Positions 8,427 through 17,204 of a stretch of DNA of 64,000 bases are shown here, piece after piece (the first letter of the stretch is position 1; every line of letters begins with the position of its first letter). The stretch is from assembly GCF_014926385.1 (NCBI RefSeq), contig NZ_CP053291.1, positions 744,001 to 808,000 on the forward strand, read 5' to 3'. Made by a program: the position numbers and the translations under genes. This stretch comes from Trueperella pecoris. Its GTDB lineage: Bacteria; Actinomycetota; Actinomycetes; Actinomycetales; Actinomycetaceae. The notes beneath the pieces are model-generated. The model made no database searches, was not told where the DNA came from, and worked only from the letters and a program-made list of their open reading frames with translations.

Positions 8427-9183
8427 TCAGTCCTCCACGCCGTCCTCGCTGAGGTTGTCCTGCTCGGCGTCGCCCATCGTTCCGAGGAACACGTGATGCT
8501 GCCCCTCCGTTCTCAAGATGGTTCAGGAAGGTCTGCCGCAGAGCGTCTATTCCCCGGTAGTAGTCCCTGAACGCTACCGAGACTTCGGCACCGCGATCCT
8601 CGGTATCGGGCCATGGGATCTCGATCTCCAGGTACCGCAGACCCACGTCCTCCCGGTTGGTCTGCATGAGAACCACTCGGTCCCACTGCTGGCGGACCAC
8701 CCTCAGAGACAGGGCCCACAGGAGATAGAAGTTGTCCACCGGGGCCTTGGGTGCGGCGCGAAGGATCAGCATCTCCTTGGTTAGGACTACCTCTTCCTGC
8801 CCGGGCATGAGCACGGCGAACTCACCGATGTTCTTCGAGGCGCGAATGGGCGTGATGAGGTCGAACGCCTTCAACCCCGACGAGGAGCCGCGCCAGAACT
8901 TCTCGGCCACGATGGTCGGGACGAGGTTCGACGGATTGATGTTGACCTGACCCGCCCGGATGTCCGAGACCTTGATGTATGAGATGTGGCCACCTCGCCT
9001 GTCTGCGGATGGAGAACCGTGTCCGGCCTTCTTGAGGATCAGCCCCTGCTTGATCAGCTCGCCCAAGGTCTTGACGGTGAAGCCCTTCATCTCGGGCCGC
9101 TTCACCAACTCTGCGACCTCAGCGCTGAACCGGGTGTCGTAGTACCGCGGAGCCCCGATGCTCAGGTCCGCCTTGTCGACCTA
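8427..9183 (-). pseudogene. Type I restriction specificity (HsdS-like) subunit, truncated remnant
   Basis: Minus-strand coding remnant with HsdS/target-recognition features: VKTLGELIKQGLI, YIKVSDIRAGQVN, FDLITPIRASKNIGEFAVLMPGQE, and a distal conserved PWPD followed by a helical segment ending LRQTFLNHLE. The N-terminus is lost: upstream codons (DLSIGAPRYYDTRFSAEVAELV) remain coding until a stop near 9184, and IS-A begins 33 bp further on. Near 8500 a shift to another frame would give a natural acidic C-terminus (MGDAEQDNLSEDGVED, stop 8427), so a frameshift is also likely. No hsdM or hsdR is present. Confidence 0.65.
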
Positions 9184-9253
9184 TCGACCTGTCGGCGCCG
9201 AGGCGTTCGAGAGAAGGGGCCCGACCCCCGGAAAGTAGACACGGGGGATGTGA

Positions 9254-10150
9254 TCAGGAAGCAGATCTCAGCGTAACAGGACATTGCTGTTCAAACACTG
9301 CTGGAGCGAGGTACCCGCACCAGGAATGTCGAGGCGTGGTGTTGTAGCGGGTACACCAGCGGAAAACATCTCGCCGGCACTGCAACTGATTGGCAAACGT
9401 CTTCGCGTCCTGGAGGACCTCACGCTTCAACGCGGCGTTGAAGGACTCCGCCAGGGCGTTATCAGCGCTGCTGCCGATCGCGCCCATCGACTGCCGGACT
9501 CCCAGCTGTATGCAGGTGTCCTGGAACCCGTGCGAGGTGTATACGCTTCCGTGGTCGGAGTGAAAAATTGCGTCGTCGAGACTTCCGCGCTGGCCCTTGG
9601 CCATCACCAGGGCGTCCTGAACCAGGGAAGTACGCATGTGATCGGCGATCGCGAAGCCTACCAGCCGGCGGGAGAAACAGTCGATGACCGTGGCCAGGTA
9701 CATATTCGACCCGTCCGCGATCGGCAGGTACGTGATATCGCCGACGTAGACCTGGTTCGGTGCCGGGGCGGTGAATTTCCTCCCCACCAGGTCCGCAAAC
9801 ACCGGCTTCCTCCTATCCGAGACAGTCGTGGTGACCTTGCGTTTCTTCGAGTAGCCAACCAGCTGCAACGAGCGCATGATCCGGGCGACTTTCTTGTGAT
9901 TGACCGGACTGCCGGGCGAGTCGTCGTTGAGTTGCGCCGTGATGCGTTTGGCACCGTAGCAGCCGCGTTCTTTTGTGAACACGGCCTTGACCCGTGCGCC
10001 GAGGATCGCGTCGCTGAGCAGACGTTTCTTTCGCATGGCGGAGGTGTTTTTCCATTTGTCGTACGAGGACCGGTTGAGTTTCAGAACCTCACATAACCGC
10101 TTGACCGAACGGTCGTTCCGGGCGTCGTCAACGAACTGGAAGCGGATCAC
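9254..10150 (-). CDS. IS-A transposase OrfB (DDE), copy 1
   Basis: 298-residue IS3-family catalytic subunit. The N-terminal HTH_21-like part contains GCYGAKRI. The rve integrase core has D138 (VGDITYLP), D199 (FHSDHGSVY) and E235 (NALAESFNAALK), with 35 residues between the last two as expected. It begins with GTG overlapping orfA by four bases; a fused OrfAB made by ribosomal frameshifting is usual for the family. It differs from copy 2 by single substitutions near the C-terminus. Confidence 0.93.
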   Translation of the reverse strand: MIRFQFVDDARNDRSVKRLCEVLKLNRSSYDKWKNTSAMRKKRLLSDAILGARVKAVFTKERGCYGAKRITAQLNDDSPGSPVNHKKVARIMRSLQLVGYSKKRKVTTTVSDRRKPVFADLVGRKFTAPAPNQVYVGDITYLPIADGSNMYLATVIDCFSRRLVGFAIADHMRTSLVQDALVMAKGQRGSLDDAIFHSDHGSVYTSHGFQDTCIQLGVRQSMGAIGSSADNALAESFNAALKREVLQDAKTFANQLQCRRDVFRWCTRYNTTPRHSWCGYLAPAVFEQQCPVTLRSAS

Positions 10151-10458
10151 CAGGTCGTCTCTTCCGCGAAATATTTCGCGGCCTTGCGCAGAATGTCGCG
10201 CTCTTCCTTCAGTCGGGCGTTTTCCCGTTCCAGCTGGCGGATACGTTCGGCATCGGTCACCGATGTTGGGGTCTGCGAGGCGGCCTCGGTGCTGGTGGTG
10301 GTGCGGGCGCCGGTGCCATATTTGCGGACCCAGATCTGGAGGGTGTTGCGGTTGACGCCGAGTTCGGCGGCGAGGGCGTTGATCGATACGCCGGGGGAAT
10401 TCTCGTAGACGGCGACCGCGTCGCGGCGGAATTCCTCAGTGTAGGTCTTGCTGGGCAT
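10147..10458 (-). CDS. IS-A OrfA (helix-turn-helix), copy 1
   Basis: 103-residue HTH_Tnp_1 protein: EEFRRDAVAVYENSPGVSINALAAELGVNRNTLQIW forms the DNA-binding part in sections, followed by a leucine-zipper-like helix (IRQLERENARLKEERDILRKA). It binds IS ends and supplies the N-terminus of the OrfAB transposase. Confidence 0.92.
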   Translation of the reverse strand: MPSKTYTEEFRRDAVAVYENSPGVSINALAAELGVNRNTLQIWVRKYGTGARTTTSTEAASQTPTSVTDAERIRQLERENARLKEERDILRKAAKYFAEETTW

Positions 10459-10550
10459 GGTGGCAGGTTACCTTTCTTCCCCGGCAGAAAGCCGGGTTGT
10501 CGGGTGTCTACCAAACAGGGGTCAGGTCCTTCTCCAGGTGATGTCTTGGA

Positions 10551-10647
10551 GGTGACAGGGGTGTCATGTGGTTTCCTAAACTCCTATAGAGGTAGTTATT
10601 GTTTTTCTCTTAAGAGAAGTCCAGTAGCACCTGACACCCCTGTCACC
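10551..10647. repeat. Paired dyad sites and palindrome next to the primase fragment (origin-like)
   Basis: GGTGACAGGGGTGTCA (10551-10566) recurs as its exact complement at 10632-10647, giving a perfect 16-bp inverted repeat 65 bp apart. Each arm is itself a dyad (TGACA-N4-TGTCA). Between them lies the perfect 14-bp palindrome TTCTCTTAAGAGAA (10605-10618) in an AT-rich stretch. Symmetric sites near an AT-rich region beside a P4-type primase/helicase gene suggest a phage or plasmid origin or an operator. Confidence 0.6.
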
Positions 10648-10659
10648 CGGGGCAGTTTG

Positions 10660-11561
10660 TTAGGCAAGGAACTCGCTGATGAGTTCAAGGCCGTCGATCA
10701 TCCGCGCGTTCTTCGTGCGGCGGCGGCTAAAACCGCCTTTGTCGATGGCGGCATAGAAATCAGCTGCTGAACGCACGTATTCACCGCGTCCCAGCGCCCA
10801 CGCCCGATACGCCTCATAGACCGCACCTGATTTCTCCGATAAACCCGGCCCGGTCTGGCAGCGTTCTTCGAGAAAGTGAGCAAACCAGTCGTTGGCCGCC
10901 CGATACGCCTCAGACGCCTCGACTACCTGGCGGGGCGGGTTGAGCCGGTAGTCCTCGGCGTGAATCAGCTTCGCGCCTTCCATGATCCAGGCGAGTACTG
11001 CTCCCCCAGCCTGCTCGAACAGGTGGTCGGCATAGTTTTTGATGTCCCGGTCAGGTTTGATGGTTTGTTCGAACGGGATCACGATCAGCCGCCGCCAAAT
11101 ACCGGTGTCCATCGCACCCACACGCGGTAAATGGTTGGTGTACAGCACGAGCGTGTGGGAGGGAGTGAATGAGAACGGGTCTTTGTATTTCTTTTCCGCC
11201 GCGATCTTGTCGGTCGAAGCGAGCTGTTTGGTTGAGGAGGTCGATAAGCGCACGCCCTCGTCGTTCTCGCCCGCGATCAGCAATCTGCGGGCGCGGGTTT
11301 CAGCCATTTCGTGTTTAGCGTTGTTTTTCTTGCCCGCGATCAGTACTTCAGCAGAAATCGTCTCCGAATACGACCCCAGCACGCGAGCGATCGTGTTCCA
11401 AAAGGTGGATTTCCCGTTGTTACCGTCGCCGTAGGCGATAATCAGTGCCTCGATCAGTACCTTGCCGATCGCGGCTAGCCCGCACACGCGTTGCACATAC
11501 CCGATCAGCTCAGCGTCTCCACCGAAGGTGACCTGGAGGGATTCGAGCCACACCTGCAATT
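10660..11561 (-). pseudogene. P4-type phage/plasmid primase-helicase, C-terminal half only
   Basis: About 300 residues of an SF3 helicase/D5-type primase. Walker A is GDGNNGKST, followed by ETISAEVLIAGKKNN, RLLIAGENDEG (Walker B-like), SFTPSHTLVLYTNHLPRV and WRRLIVIPFEQTI. The C-terminal winged-helix part is complete to the stop at 10660. The N-terminal primase and D5_N portions were lost when IS-A copy 2 inserted at 11562; the reading frame continues only into IS sequence. It shows that a P4-like satellite phage or plasmid once occupied this locus. Confidence 0.85.
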
Positions 11562-11632
11562 GGACCTGACCCCTGTTTGGTAGACACCCGACAACCCGGC
11601 TTTCTGCCGGGGAAGAAAGGTAACCTGCCACC

Positions 11633-11944
11633 ATGCCCAGCAAGACCTACACTGAGGAATTCCGCCGCGACGCGGTCGCCGTCTACGAGAATTCCCCCGG
11701 CGTATCGATCAACGCCCTCGCCGCCGAACTCGGCGTCAACCGCAACACCCTCCAGATCTGGGTCCGCAAATATGGCACCGGCGCCCGCACCACCACCAGC
11801 ACCGAGGCCGCCTCGCAGACCCCAACATCGGTGACCGATGCCGAACGTATCCGCCAGCTGGAACGGGAAAACGCCCGACTGAAGGAAGAGCGCGACATTC
11901 TGCGCAAGGCCGCGAAATATTTCGCGGAAGAGACGACCTGGTGA
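11633..11944 (+). CDS. IS-A OrfA (helix-turn-helix), copy 2
   Basis: Same 103-residue protein as in copies 1 and 3; a ribosome site (GAAAGG) lies about 10 bases before the ATG. The 3' end overlaps orfB by GTGA. Confidence 0.92.
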   Translation: MPSKTYTEEFRRDAVAVYENSPGVSINALAAELGVNRNTLQIWVRKYGTGARTTTSTEAASQTPTSVTDAERIRQLERENARLKEERDILRKAAKYFAEETTW

Positions 11945-12837
11945 TCCGCTTCCAGTTCGTTGACGACGCCCGGAACGACCGTTCGGTCAAGCGGTTATGT
12001 GAGGTTCTGAAACTCAACCGGTCCTCGTACGACAAATGGAAAAACACCTCCGCCATGCGAAAGAAACGTCTGCTCAGCGACGCGATCCTCGGCGCACGGG
12101 TCAAGGCCGTGTTCACAAAAGAACGCGGCTGCTACGGTGCCAAACGCATCACGGCGCAACTCAACGACGACTCGCCCGGCAGTCCGGTCAATCACAAGAA
12201 AGTCGCCCGGATCATGCGCTCGTTGCAGCTGGTTGGCTACTCGAAGAAACGCAAGGTCACCACGACTGTCTCGGATAGGAGGAAGCCGGTGTTTGCGGAC
12301 CTGGTGGGGAGGAAATTCACCGCCCCGGCACCGAACCAGGTCTACGTCGGCGATATCACGTACCTGCCGATCGCGGACGGGTCGAATATGTACCTGGCCA
12401 CGGTCATCGACTGTTTCTCCCGCCGGCTGGTAGGCTTCGCGATCGCCGATCACATGCGTACTTCCCTGGTTCAGGACGCCCTGGTGATGGCCAAGGGCCA
12501 GCGCGGAAGTCTCGACGACGCAATTTTTCACTCCGACCACGGAAGCGTATACACCTCGCACGGGTTCCAGGACACCTGCATACAGCTGGGAGTCCGGCAG
12601 TCGATGGGCGCGATCGGCAGCAGCGCTGATAACGCCCTGGCGGAGTCCTTCAACGCCGCGTTGAAGCGTGAGGTCCTCCAGGACGCGAAGACGTTTGCCA
12701 ATCAGTTGCAGTGCCGGCGAGATGTTTTCCGCTGGTGTACCCGCTACAACACCACGCGTCGACATTCCTGGTGCGGGTATCTCGCTCCAGCAGTGTTTGA
12801 ACAGCAATGTCCTGTTACGCTGAGATCTGCTTCCTGA
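11941..12837 (+). CDS. IS-A transposase OrfB (DDE), copy 2
   Basis: 298-residue DDE transposase identical to copy 1 except for minor changes, for example TRRHSWCG here against TPRHSWCG in copies 1 and 3. The RRHSWCG-type sequence is the form expected for the family, so copy 2 may be closest to the ancestral element. D138, D199 and E235 are intact. Confidence 0.93.
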   Translation: MIRFQFVDDARNDRSVKRLCEVLKLNRSSYDKWKNTSAMRKKRLLSDAILGARVKAVFTKERGCYGAKRITAQLNDDSPGSPVNHKKVARIMRSLQLVGYSKKRKVTTTVSDRRKPVFADLVGRKFTAPAPNQVYVGDITYLPIADGSNMYLATVIDCFSRRLVGFAIADHMRTSLVQDALVMAKGQRGSLDDAIFHSDHGSVYTSHGFQDTCIQLGVRQSMGAIGSSADNALAESFNAALKREVLQDAKTFANQLQCRRDVFRWCTRYNTTRRHSWCGYLAPAVFEQQCPVTLRSAS

Positions 12838-12874
12838 TCACATCCCCCGTGTCTACTTTCCGGGGGTCGGGCCC

Positions 12875-13059
12875 TGACCGAACTTGGGATTAGTGAAGCC
12901 ACGTTGAATAGGTGGCAGGCAACCTATGGGTCGATGACCAAGAGCGAAGCGAAAGAGCTCCAGCGCCTGCGCGATGAGAACACGCGCCTCAAACGCCTCC
13001 TGGGTCAGGCAGAGCTGGAGAAGGCTGCGTGGAAAGAATTATCGGAGGGAAACTTCTAA
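12875..13059 (+). pseudogene. IS-B OrfA remnant, N-terminus deleted
   Basis: Encodes the last ~60 residues of OrfA (LTELGISEATLNRWQATYG and the leucine-zipper part) but has lost its start to the IS-A junction at 12874. Matches the complete orfA at 18052-18336 throughout. Confidence 0.85.
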
Positions 13060-13910
13060 GCCCAGCTCGCCGCCATGATGCCGTCTGGCATCTCGTTGGG
13101 CTGGGCTATTCCCAAAGACTTTCCTGCCAGATCGTTGGGCTCTCTCGCAGTGCTTACCGGCGCGCTAGGACCCGTGAAAGCACGCCGGATAAATACGCGG
13201 ACTTGCGCGAGTGGATGCACGAGTTCGCGCGTGATCACCGCCGGTGGGGACACCGGCGTGCCTGGAGAAACGCCCTCGCCGAGGGTTATGGGGTATGCCG
13301 GGAAACTTTCCGGCGCTTGTGGCGTGAAGAAGGTCTACGCGTGTTGCCGCGCAAGAAGCGTAAACGCCTCAGTGGTCACGGCCAGCGTGATGTTCCTGCT
13401 GGCCAGTACCCGAACGACGTGTGGGCGTTGGACTTCCAGTTCGATTCAACCTGGCATGGCAAGATGATCAAGATTTGCAACATTATTGATGAATACACCC
13501 GCGAGCACGTCGCCTTCGCGGTCGATAAAAAGCTTGATGCGGGCTCGGTGATCGAACTGCTCGACGTGGCTTGTCTGGAGCGCGGAGGACGCCCTAGGGT
13601 GATTCGGATGGACAACGGGCCTGAGTTCATCGCCCACGCCCTCGAGGTTTGGGCGGCCGAGGATAAGACGATCCAAGCGCTCATTCCGCCAGGCCAGCCA
13701 TGGCATAACGGGTTCGTTGAGTCGTTCCATAACCGGATGCGAGACGAGCTCTTGGAGGATAACAGCATCGAGAACCTTGAGCATGCCCGCCTACTCGTGG
13801 CCCAGTGGTCACGGCGCTACAATGACTTCCATCCGCACTCCGCACTCGGCTACCTCAGCCCGCGGAAGTATGCGGAACAATGGAAACAAGAAAACACGGT
13901 CAACGCTTAA
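13029..13910 (+). CDS. IS-B transposase OrfB (DDE), copy 1
   Basis: 293-residue IS3-family (IS407-like) catalytic protein with D135 (WALDFQFD), D195 (RMDNGPEF) and E231 (NGFVESFHNR), 35 residues between the last two. The C-terminus HPHSALGYLSPRKYAEQW is the normal family ending. It is read in a different frame overlapping orfA, so the native product would be a frameshift fusion, and the ATG at 13029 is only the first in-frame ATG. The reading frame is intact although the element has lost its left end. Confidence 0.9.
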   Translation: MERIIGGKLLSPARRHDAVWHLVGLGYSQRLSCQIVGLSRSAYRRARTRESTPDKYADLREWMHEFARDHRRWGHRRAWRNALAEGYGVCRETFRRLWREEGLRVLPRKKRKRLSGHGQRDVPAGQYPNDVWALDFQFDSTWHGKMIKICNIIDEYTREHVAFAVDKKLDAGSVIELLDVACLERGGRPRVIRMDNGPEFIAHALEVWAAEDKTIQALIPPGQPWHNGFVESFHNRMRDELLEDNSIENLEHARLLVAQWSRRYNDFHPHSALGYLSPRKYAEQWKQENTVNA

Positions 13911-13951
13911 ACCAAGTGGACCTAATTCTTAGGCCACCCCAACTAGGCCAA

Positions 13952-13987
13952 GACCCCCAGACGCATTCGGTAGCCCGTCTGGGGGTC
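13952..13987. terminator. Perfect 12-bp hairpin before the HNH gene
   Basis: GACCCCCAGACG (13952-13963) and its exact complement (13976-13987) flank a 12-base loop. No T-run follows on either strand, so termination is uncertain; a phage intergenic or regulatory hairpin is equally possible. Confidence 0.5.
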
Positions 13988-14010
13988 ACGCCGTATTTAC
14001 GGGAAGCTTG

Positions 14011-14397
14011 GTGGGTGTGGTGCCGAGGAAACCGAAACGCCCCTGCTCCCAACCCGGCTGCCCAGAACTCACCGACCACCGCTTCTGCTCGGCTCACGCT
14101 CGTGCAGAAGACGAGCGGTACCGGACGTACCAGCGGGACCCTGCGATCAACAAACGCTACGACCACCGCTGGCGCAAAATCCGCAACGCCTACATCCAAG
14201 TCCACCCGTTGTGCGAACAGTGCCAGACTCAGGGGCGTGTGACGCCAGCCCAAGAGGTTGACCACATCATCCCGCTCGAAGATGGTGGCACGCATGATGA
14301 GGCGAACCTGCGAGCCTTGTGTAAGCCGTGTCATTCGTCCAAGACCGCGCGCGAGGATGACCGTTGGAGGCAAGCACCCAGGGTCTACGCCTACTGA
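14011..14397 (+). CDS. HNH endonuclease, phage-type
   Basis: About 128 residues. Two zinc-binding clusters, CSQPGCPELTDHRFCSAH near the N-terminus and CEQC ... CKPCHSSKT near the C-terminus, flank the HNH core VDHIIPLEDGGTHDEANLRALC. This small HNH type sits beside the terminase genes in many actinophages and aids DNA packaging. Several in-frame starts are possible (TTG 14008, GTG 14011, 14017, 14020); GGGAAG at 14001-14006 fits the first three. A truncated small terminase gene lies 6 kb downstream, suggesting that later insertions separated the two. Confidence 0.87.
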   Translation: MGVVPRKPKRPCSQPGCPELTDHRFCSAHARAEDERYRTYQRDPAINKRYDHRWRKIRNAYIQVHPLCEQCQTQGRVTPAQEVDHIIPLEDGGTHDEANLRALCKPCHSSKTAREDDRWRQAPRVYAY

Positions 14398-14487
14398 TGA
14401 GCCCGTACGTTGCACGCAGTCGCGGCGATGGTCTGGAACCTAGTTGCCTACCTGCTCTGCTTTGGTTCCGAATCGCTGTCGGAAACC

Positions 14488-15132
14488 CTACGTCTGTTGG
14501 CGGACTAAGGTGATGGTTCGGTTAGTTTTGGCGGCGATTGTGGGATCGTGTGTGACGAGCATGAGGCCACACTTGCGTTGGTGCACTTGGCTTAGTAGCA
14601 AGTCCATGGCTTCTTCACGTAGCTCAGTGTCGAGTGCGCCAGTGGGTTCATCTGCGAGTATCAGCTTTGGGCTGTTGATAAGGGCGCGTGCGAGCGCGGT
14701 TCGTTGACGTTCGCCACCAGAGAGTTGTTCGGCCATCCGGGATTCTTCCACGTGAAGCTCGCGTAAAAGTTGCGAGGCTTCTTCGCGAACGGTTGGATCG
14801 TTTTTGTCCCAGAGTAACCGTGGCAACATAACATTATCAAGTGCGGTGTAGCCACTCATAAGTTCACCGTTTTGAAAGACAGTACCAATTGTTGTTGAGC
14901 GTAGACGCGCCAGTTGATCGAACTTGAGCTGATGAACGTTTGTGCCGTCAACGAGGACGCTACCTTGGAGTGGCCGATTCATGCCAAGGATCGTTGTCAA
15001 GAGGGTGGTTTTACCAACGCCAGAACGCCCCATGATTGCTACCGTCTCACCCGCGTCGATGTCAAGGTTGAACGCCGTAAACAAGGAAGTTGTGTAACCA
15101 CATGACAGGTTGTGACATTGTAGGATGCTCAT
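14488..15132 (-). CDS. ABC transporter ATP-binding protein, lactococcin-972 group
   Basis: 214-residue ATPase with Walker A GRSGVGKT (35-42), signature LSGGERQR, Walker B LILADEPTGALD and the H-loop VTHD. It follows the large permease by three bases and shares its ribosome site with the permease 3' end, so both form one unit. Short LolD/MacB-like ATPases of this length are the third gene of lactococcin-972-type bacteriocin operons, where they are thought to export the peptide or protect the producer. Confidence 0.9.
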   Translation of the reverse strand: MSILQCHNLSCGYTTSLFTAFNLDIDAGETVAIMGRSGVGKTTLLTTILGMNRPLQGSVLVDGTNVHQLKFDQLARLRSTTIGTVFQNGELMSGYTALDNVMLPRLLWDKNDPTVREEASQLLRELHVEESRMAEQLSGGERQRTALARALINSPKLILADEPTGALDTELREEAMDLLLSQVHQRKCGLMLVTHDPTIAAKTNRTITLVRQQT

Positions 15133-15135
15133 TTT

Positions 15136-17190
15136 TCAGCTCTTTCCGGGCAGCCAGTTAGCGGCTTCTTTCTTAACAAGGACGTACATGAGGATTGCTT
15201 GGGTAAGAATAAAAACTAGGTAGAGGACCCCGATAGCGATCATGAATGACCACGGAAAGAATCCACCAAATGTGAAAAAGAACTGGCTCGCGAGGAAGAC
15301 CCCTATACCAAGTGAGGCTATTCCCGTCACGATGCTCACTGTTGCGTGACGCATGGAGATCATCCACGCAATTGTGTCAGATTTGCCTGTCAAAGATGCG
15401 ATGGGCGCAAACTCCTTGGCATGAGAGCTCGTTTCTCGCGCGTACTGCATCCAAACCGACGTCATCGCGTAAATGAAACCAAGCGTGGTAAAAAGCGTCA
15501 ACCAAGTTGCTTGCTGTCGATATATCTGTGCGATCGCCCGCCCGCTTTCTCCATCAGTAATTGATAGTGGGGGAATGGGTGTATCAAACTCGATCCCTTG
15601 GATCTGTGTCAGTAAGTCTTCTTCTTGCTCAGAAATCGTATAAATCCACGCCCATCGAGATTCTAACGAGATTTCATCAAGTTGCGCACCATATTCGGGA
15701 ACCAATACGTGCTGAACGTAGTCTCGAAGGTATGTGTGGTTCACCTGCCCTGAACTCACTTCTGCCACACCTTGACCATAGGCTGCCACATACACTGTCA
15801 CTGCAGGGTCCTGGGACGCAATAATAGCTGCTGCGTCATCTAAACAGGTTGCGTAGTCTCCAGAGCAATTCAGTGATGTCTTGACAATTTGGAATCCGTC
15901 TGGAGGCCTTGGCGGGGGAACTTGAGCTCCAGCAATGATTCCAAACAGTGCCACGAGAATCACCCCGATGGCAACGAAGTTTCCTGCGAAAGCACCCGTT
16001 CGCGAAGCTTTATAGGGGTGATTGATCACCCAGCGAAAAAATACACCAGTTCGTAGATCTATTGCTCGTCTTTTTATCACGAAATTCGTCATGACGGCGC
16101 ACAGCACTGCGAGGGTGGCATGTAGCCCCAAAATCACGAAAAAAACTGTGACCATGACAAGCGGGAGCACAAGGCTGTTGGGGATCTTTAGCCAGAACAC
16201 TCCCATCACAGTTGCCAGCACGATTCCAAGCCCAAATAATGCAAGCCCCGAACCGGTACTGAGAGACCATCGTTTGCCCGCGCGGGAGCGAGTTCGGTTC
16301 GTGCTTGGCCACGTTAAGTACGCAAAAGCGATGCCTGTGACTATTGCGAGATAGGCGACGAGTGGCGCGAGGTTATCAACGTAGATATTGGGGTGAAGCC
16401 GATATCCCGTAAAAGGCAGACGAACATATCCCGACGCCAAGACCACGATGACTACTGCAGCTAGACTCACACCCACAAGGTATGGCCTGTAAAGGTAGGT
16501 AACCGAGTGCCGGATGAGTTCACGACGTGGAGCACCGATGCTCTCGAGCACGAACCGTTCACCGGAAAGCAGCTCCTCTACTGATGCACGTGTTGCGCGA
16601 AGGTTGAAAATAAGAGGAAAAGCGAAAACTAAAAGAGCCACCGGTAATAAGTACTGTGACCATTGCTCGTAGTTCACATCTCCAAATAGAGCACCTTCAT
16701 GGCCTTCTTGAGCAAAGCCCGAGGAAAAATATACTCCCTCGTCTTCGCGTGCCAAATCAATAAACGCTTGCCCATTGCTTGGCCGATAATAGACGACAAC
16801 CTCACCGTCTAGAATCACCGTGTCATCGATTATCGCCTGGATCGGCCCAAACTGGCTTTCCAAAATATCCGAATACTGCTTCGCAGCCTTTGACACCGCG
16901 ATTTGCCCAGGTTCGAGCCATTCTGTTAACCCCACAGGTAATTCAGCGTCAACGCTCAGCGGCTCAAGCTCCAAAATCCCCACGAGGCGCGAATCGATAA
17001 AAGTATTATCCACTCGATAGGCAAAGCTCGCGTTCTCCTCATCGGCAACATACACAGGTGAACGCGAGTTTGCTATCGAGTACCTCAAATCAAGCTCAGC
17101 AGGAATCGCCGCTAGGGCGAAAAAACATATGACAAGGAAAAATGCTGTAACGCCTACATTAACTCGTTGTATGAGGTCTTGATACGACAT
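15136..17190 (-). CDS. Bacteriocin-associated integral membrane protein (lactococcin-972 type)
   Basis: 684 residues with an N-terminal membrane helix (VGVTAFFLVICFFALAAIP), a ~150-residue external domain, a group of helices at about 185-420, a second external domain (about 440-560) and a final helix cluster with FtsX-like character. Length and layout match the seven-helix 'bacteriocin-associated, putative immunity' family that always accompanies lactococcin-972-like peptides. It starts 14 bp after the bacteriocin gene. The cassette is visibly AT-richer than flanking genes, which suggests transfer. Confidence 0.88.
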   Translation of the reverse strand: MSYQDLIQRVNVGVTAFFLVICFFALAAIPAELDLRYSIANSRSPVYVADEENASFAYRVDNTFIDSRLVGILELEPLSVDAELPVGLTEWLEPGQIAVSKAAKQYSDILESQFGPIQAIIDDTVILDGEVVVYYRPSNGQAFIDLAREDEGVYFSSGFAQEGHEGALFGDVNYEQWSQYLLPVALLVFAFPLIFNLRATRASVEELLSGERFVLESIGAPRRELIRHSVTYLYRPYLVGVSLAAVVIVVLASGYVRLPFTGYRLHPNIYVDNLAPLVAYLAIVTGIAFAYLTWPSTNRTRSRAGKRWSLSTGSGLALFGLGIVLATVMGVFWLKIPNSLVLPLVMVTVFFVILGLHATLAVLCAVMTNFVIKRRAIDLRTGVFFRWVINHPYKASRTGAFAGNFVAIGVILVALFGIIAGAQVPPPRPPDGFQIVKTSLNCSGDYATCLDDAAAIIASQDPAVTVYVAAYGQGVAEVSSGQVNHTYLRDYVQHVLVPEYGAQLDEISLESRWAWIYTISEQEEDLLTQIQGIEFDTPIPPLSITDGESGRAIAQIYRQQATWLTLFTTLGFIYAMTSVWMQYARETSSHAKEFAPIASLTGKSDTIAWMISMRHATVSIVTGIASLGIGVFLASQFFFTFGGFFPWSFMIAIGVLYLVFILTQAILMYVLVKKEAANWLPGKS

Positions 17191-17204
17191 TCACATTCCT
17201 GCAA

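Larger units (their letters stand above)
9217..10529 (-). mobile_element. IS-A copy 1 (IS3 family, 1313 bp)
   Basis: Complete insertion sequence in minus orientation with two overlapping transposase frames. Ends are imperfect inverted repeats: left end GGACCTGACCCC (at 10529 reading inward) and right end GGGCCCGACCCC (at 9217), both sharing GTAGACAC further in. Borders are defined by comparing the three copies in the window, which are nearly identical and the same length. It interrupts the HsdS remnant on one side and abuts the primase fragment region on the other. No target duplication is evident, which suggests rearrangement after insertion. Confidence 0.9.
11562..12874 (+). mobile_element. 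IS-A copy 2 (IS3 family, 1313 bp)
   Basis: Plus-oriented complete copy with the same ends as copy 1 (GGACCTGACC at 11562; GGTCGGGCCC ending 12874). It is flanked on the left by the primase gene and on the right by the interior of an IS-B element, so its two flanks do not come from one original sequence. An adjacent deletion or recombination between IS copies is implied. Copies 1 and 2 face each other around the primase fragment. Confidence 0.9.
12875..13940 (+). mobile_element. IS-B copy 1 (IS3 family), left end deleted
   Basis: Right-hand 1066 bp of IS-B. Comparison with the complete copy at 17971-19211 shows that the first 181 bp (left inverted repeat and start of orfA) are missing, replaced by IS-A copy 2. 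The right end CTTAGGCCACCCC is intact. Without a left end it cannot move by itself. Confidence 0.88.

Noticed and set aside
7858-9108. Single 416-codon frame read as a true HsdS-recombinase fusion protein
   Set aside because: The recombinase fold starts exactly at its own ATG and the HsdS part is truncated; absence of a stop between them looks accidental.
9284-10096. 270-codon antisense frame recurring in all IS-A copies
   Set aside because: It recurs only because the IS is repeated; no domain features, and orfB on the other strand has an intact DDE core.
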